The notes beneath the pieces are model-generated. The model saw nothing but the letters and a program-made list of their open reading frames with translations. It was not told where the DNA came from and made no database searches. Positions 15,351-16,883 of a stretch of 16,883 nt of DNA are shown piece after piece. The stretch is from an uncultured Nocardioides sp. (lineage in GTDB: Bacteria; Actinomycetota; Actinomycetes; Propionibacteriales; Nocardioidaceae), in assembly GCF_946885725.1 (NCBI RefSeq), contig NZ_CAMPGZ010000083.1, positions 1 through 16,883 of the forward strand, in the 5' to 3' direction. The translations under genes were made by a program, and so were the position numbers. Numbering within the stretch: the first letter of the stretch is position 1; each line of letters opens with the position of its first letter.

Positions 15351-15402
15351 AGCGTCGTGGCCGACGACGACGTACGAACGCCCAGGTCAGCCGCCCTGTG
15401 GA
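15351..15402 (-). promoter_or_regulatory. M23 gene promoter: GACGCT -10 and upstream TCCACAG
   Basis: Read on the minus strand, TCCACAG (15402-15396) is followed after 39 bp by GACGCT (15356-15351), 6 nt and the ATG (15344). This copies the arrangement before yraN. It fits a leaderless transcript under shared control. No clear -35 is seen. Confidence 0.45.
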
Positions 15403-15446
15403 CCGCGGGCGTGGCGGCCGGGCTGGGGACGGAACCCGGCCCGCTC

Positions 15447-15483
15447 CGCCGATTGGCGGCCACCTACCGCCGCGGGATAGACT
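15447..15483 (+). promoter_or_regulatory. rpsB promoter: CGCCGATT, 23 bp, TAGACT
   Basis: CGCCGATT (15447-15454) is followed after exactly 23 bp by the -10 element TAGACT (15478-15483). The rpsP and rplS promoters have the same arrangement. TTGGCG (15453-15458) could be a -35 with a 19-bp spacer. The expected transcription start is near 15490, giving a leader of about 265 nt. The 411-bp region 15345-15755 contains no gene; it holds this promoter, the divergent M23 promoter and the rpsB leader. Confidence 0.65.
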
Positions 15484-15489
15484 CGCCGG

Positions 15490-15755
15490 AGCAACCCGTG
15501 CAAGCGGGTTGACTTCGCGCGCTCGTTCCGCACCGAGCCGCCGGCCAGCAGCACCGGTCGCCGGGTCTTCGCGGGCGTCCGTCACTCAGTCCCTCATCGA
15601 AGCGATTCGGCGTGGGTCCTGACGGCGCCGGGCGCCAGGGCAGGGGACACCCGTCCACCTGCGACAACTGAGAGCCGACCCGGCGGGTCGGCAGCGGGCT
15701 CGCGCCGGCTGCCGGACGCCTCTGGGTCATGAACACGGAAGAGGGACCGACAGCC
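15490..15755 (+). other. Structured rpsB 5' leader RNA, candidate S2 autoregulatory element
   Basis: The leader holds several perfect stems. CAACCCG-TGCAAG-CGGGTTG (15492-15511) is right at the predicted transcript start. GGCGC-CGG-GCGCC lies at 15624-15636. GCCGACCC-GGC-GGGTCGGC lies at 15674-15692. GGCAGC (15690-15695) with GCTGCC (15708-15713) shares three bases with the previous stem, so the two compete. The Shine-Dalgarno GAGGGA is at 15741-15746. The stems may mediate feedback control by S2. Confidence 0.4.
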
Positions 15756-16778
15756 ATGGCCGTCGTCACCATGCGCCAGCTCCTCGAGAGCGGCGTCCAC
15801 TTCGGGCACCAGACCCGTCGCTGGAACCCCAAGATGAAGCGCTTCATCATGACCGAGCGCAACGGCATCTACATCATCGACCTGCAGCAGTCGCTGGCCT
15901 ACATCGACCGCAGCTACGCCTTCATCAAGGACACGGTCGCCAAGGGCGGCACGATCATGTTCGTGGGCACCAAGAAGCAGGCCCAGGAGGCGATCGCCGA
16001 GCAGGCGACCCGCGTCGGCATGCCCTACGTCAACCAGCGCTGGCTGGGCGGCATGCTCACCAACTTCCAGACCGTGCACCAGCGGATCAACCGCCTCAAG
16101 GAGCTCGACGAGATCGACTTCGACAACGTGGCCGGCTCCGGCCGCACGAAGAAGGAGCTCCTCCAGATGAAGCGCGAGCGCGACAAGCTGGAGAAGACGC
16201 TCGGCGGTATCCGCGAGATGACCCGTACGCCGTCCGCGGTGTGGATCGTCGACACGAAGAAGGAGCACCTCGCCGTCGAGGAGGCGCGCAAGCTCCGGAT
16301 CCCGATCATCGGCATCCTGGACACCAACTGCGACCCCGACGAGGTCGACTTCCCGATCCCGGGCAACGACGACGCCATCCGCGCCGTCAGCCTGCTGACC
16401 CGCGTCGTCGCCGACGCCGTCGCCGACGGCCTGATCGCCCGCTCGGGCGCCAAGGCCGAGGGCGAGACCGCGCCGGGCGCCGAGGAGCCGCTGGCCGAGT
16501 GGGAGCGCGAGCTGCTCCAGGGCGACGCCGACCAGGCCGCGACCGCCGCCACCGGTGGCGACGCCGCGGAGGCCCCGGTGGCTCCGGCCGCCGAGGCGAC
16601 CGGTGCGTCGACCGAGGCCGCCGAGGCCCCGGCTGCCGAGGCGCCCGCTGCCGAGTCCACCGAGGCTCCGGCCGAGACGCCGGCCGTCGAGGGCGAGACG
16701 CCGGCCGCCGAGGGCGAGACGCCGGCCGCCGAGGGCGAGAGCCCGGCCGCTGAGTCCGCCGAGGGCGACAAGGCCTGA
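15756..16778 (+). CDS. rpsB: 30S ribosomal protein S2
   Basis: S2 binds late on the 30S back side together with S1-type factors and is needed for initiation. The protein is 340 residues, against 241 in E. coli. The S2 core covers residues 1 to about 245: [72 protein letters not shown]. From about 250 on it carries an acidic Ala/Glu/Pro-rich extension that ends in three near-perfect 7-residue repeats. The ATG at 15756 is chosen because GAGGGA (15741-15746) is 9 nt upstream and [10 protein letters not shown] is the family N-terminus; an in-frame ATG at 15729 lacks a Shine-Dalgarno. tsf is expected downstream, beyond the window. Confidence 0.97.
   Translation: MAVVTMRQLLESGVHFGHQTRRWNPKMKRFIMTERNGIYIIDLQQSLAYIDRSYAFIKDTVAKGGTIMFVGTKKQAQEAIAEQATRVGMPYVNQRWLGGMLTNFQTVHQRINRLKELDEIDFDNVAGSGRTKKELLQMKRERDKLEKTLGGIREMTRTPSAVWIVDTKKEHLAVEEARKLRIPIIGILDTNCDPDEVDFPIPGNDDAIRAVSLLTRVVADAVADGLIARSGAKAEGETAPGAEEPLAEWERELLQGDADQAATAATGGDAAEAPVAPAAEATGASTEAAEAPAAEAPAAESTEAPAETPAVEGETPAAEGETPAAEGESPAAESAEGDKA
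16689..16751 (+). repeat. Three tandem 21-bp units inside rpsB
   Basis: Units start at 16689, 16710 and 16731. Units 1 and 2 are identical and unit 3 differs at a few bases. They encode [14 protein letters not shown] and EGESPAA in the disordered S2 tail. A partial degenerate copy precedes them. The near-identity at DNA level suggests recent slippage or duplication. Confidence 0.85.
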
Positions 16779-16786
16779 GTCCGGCG

Positions 16787-16803
16787 CCGGCCGGATCGGC
16801 CGG
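16787..16803 (+). terminator. Hairpin 8 bp after rpsB
   Basis: CCGGCCG-GAT-CGGCCGG is a perfect 7-bp stem directly after the rpsB stop. Together with the larger hairpin at 16823-16862 it could attenuate transcription into the expected tsf gene. Confidence 0.4.
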
Positions 16804-16822
16804 TCCTACGGACGACCGGAGC

Positions 16823-16862
16823 GCGCGGGCGACTCGCTGAGTTTCAGTGGCGTCGCCCGCGC
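16823..16862 (+). terminator. Strong hairpin downstream of rpsB, terminator or rpsB-tsf attenuator
   Basis: GCGCGGGCGAC (16823-16833) and GTCGCCCGCGC (16852-16862) form a perfect 11-bp stem. The loop contains a small CTGA/TCAG stem around GTT (16837-16847). No T-run follows. If tsf lies downstream, this would lower EF-Ts output relative to S2. Confidence 0.65.
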
Positions 16863-16883
16863 CTCCCGCAGCACCCCACCCAC

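Noticed and set aside
15729..15755. Upstream in-frame ATG as the rpsB start
   Set aside because: No Shine-Dalgarno before 15729, while GAGGGA at 15741-15746 is well placed for ATG 15756, which begins the conserved S2 N-terminus.

Overview
The window is about 72% G+C chromosomal DNA from a high-GC actinobacterium. Its gene order is glnD - ffh - amidohydrolase - rpsP - khpA - rimM - trmD - rplS - lepB - rnhB - DUF2469 - yraN - comM - dprA - xerC - (M23 gene, opposite strand) - rpsB. From memory this is the conserved actinobacterial core cluster, close to the rpsB-to-glnD stretch of Mycobacterium tuberculosis and to Streptomyces. Actinobacterial signs are the DUF2469 gene, the alanine/glutamate-rich tails on S16 and S2, the Met/Gly/Pro-rich Ffh tail, many GTG/TTG starts, and TAnnnT -10 elements placed 6-7 nt before start codons. 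A member of Nocardioidaceae/Propionibacteriales is my guess, not shown by the sequence. No tRNA, rRNA, CRISPR array, insertion sequence or phage gene was seen.

Layout. Positions 1-2213 hold the 3' part of glnD (nitrogen signalling), followed by ffh (signal recognition particle GTPase). A metal-dependent amidohydrolase at 4043-5119 sits between ffh and the ribosomal block. Positions 5120-8480 are a translation block: rpsP and khpA, a terminator-like hairpin, rimM and trmD, then rplS. Positions 8504-10425 carry lepB, rnhB and DUF2469. Positions 10527-14685 carry yraN, comM, dprA and xerC, a DNA-processing and recombination group with overlapping or nearly abutting genes. The only minus-strand gene (14682-15344) encodes a secreted M23-type protein that converges on xerC. 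A 411-bp divergent intergenic region then leads to rpsB, which is followed by hairpins; tsf would be expected beyond the window.

The genes are ordinary housekeeping genes, and I did not find a new multi-gene system. The regulatory DNA is the most interesting part. All three ribosomal-protein promoters (rpsP, rplS, rpsB) share the 8-mer CGCCGATT exactly 23 bp upstream of a YAGAMT -10 element. The yraN operon and the M23 gene share TCCACAG, then 38-39 bp, then GACGCT, then 6 nt, then ATG. Several genes look leaderless, and the xerC -10 element includes the stop codon of dprA.

Protein-level oddities are a TrmD methyltransferase fused to a C-terminal GNAT acetyltransferase domain, and an M23 protein that keeps its zinc ligands but lacks both usual catalytic histidines.
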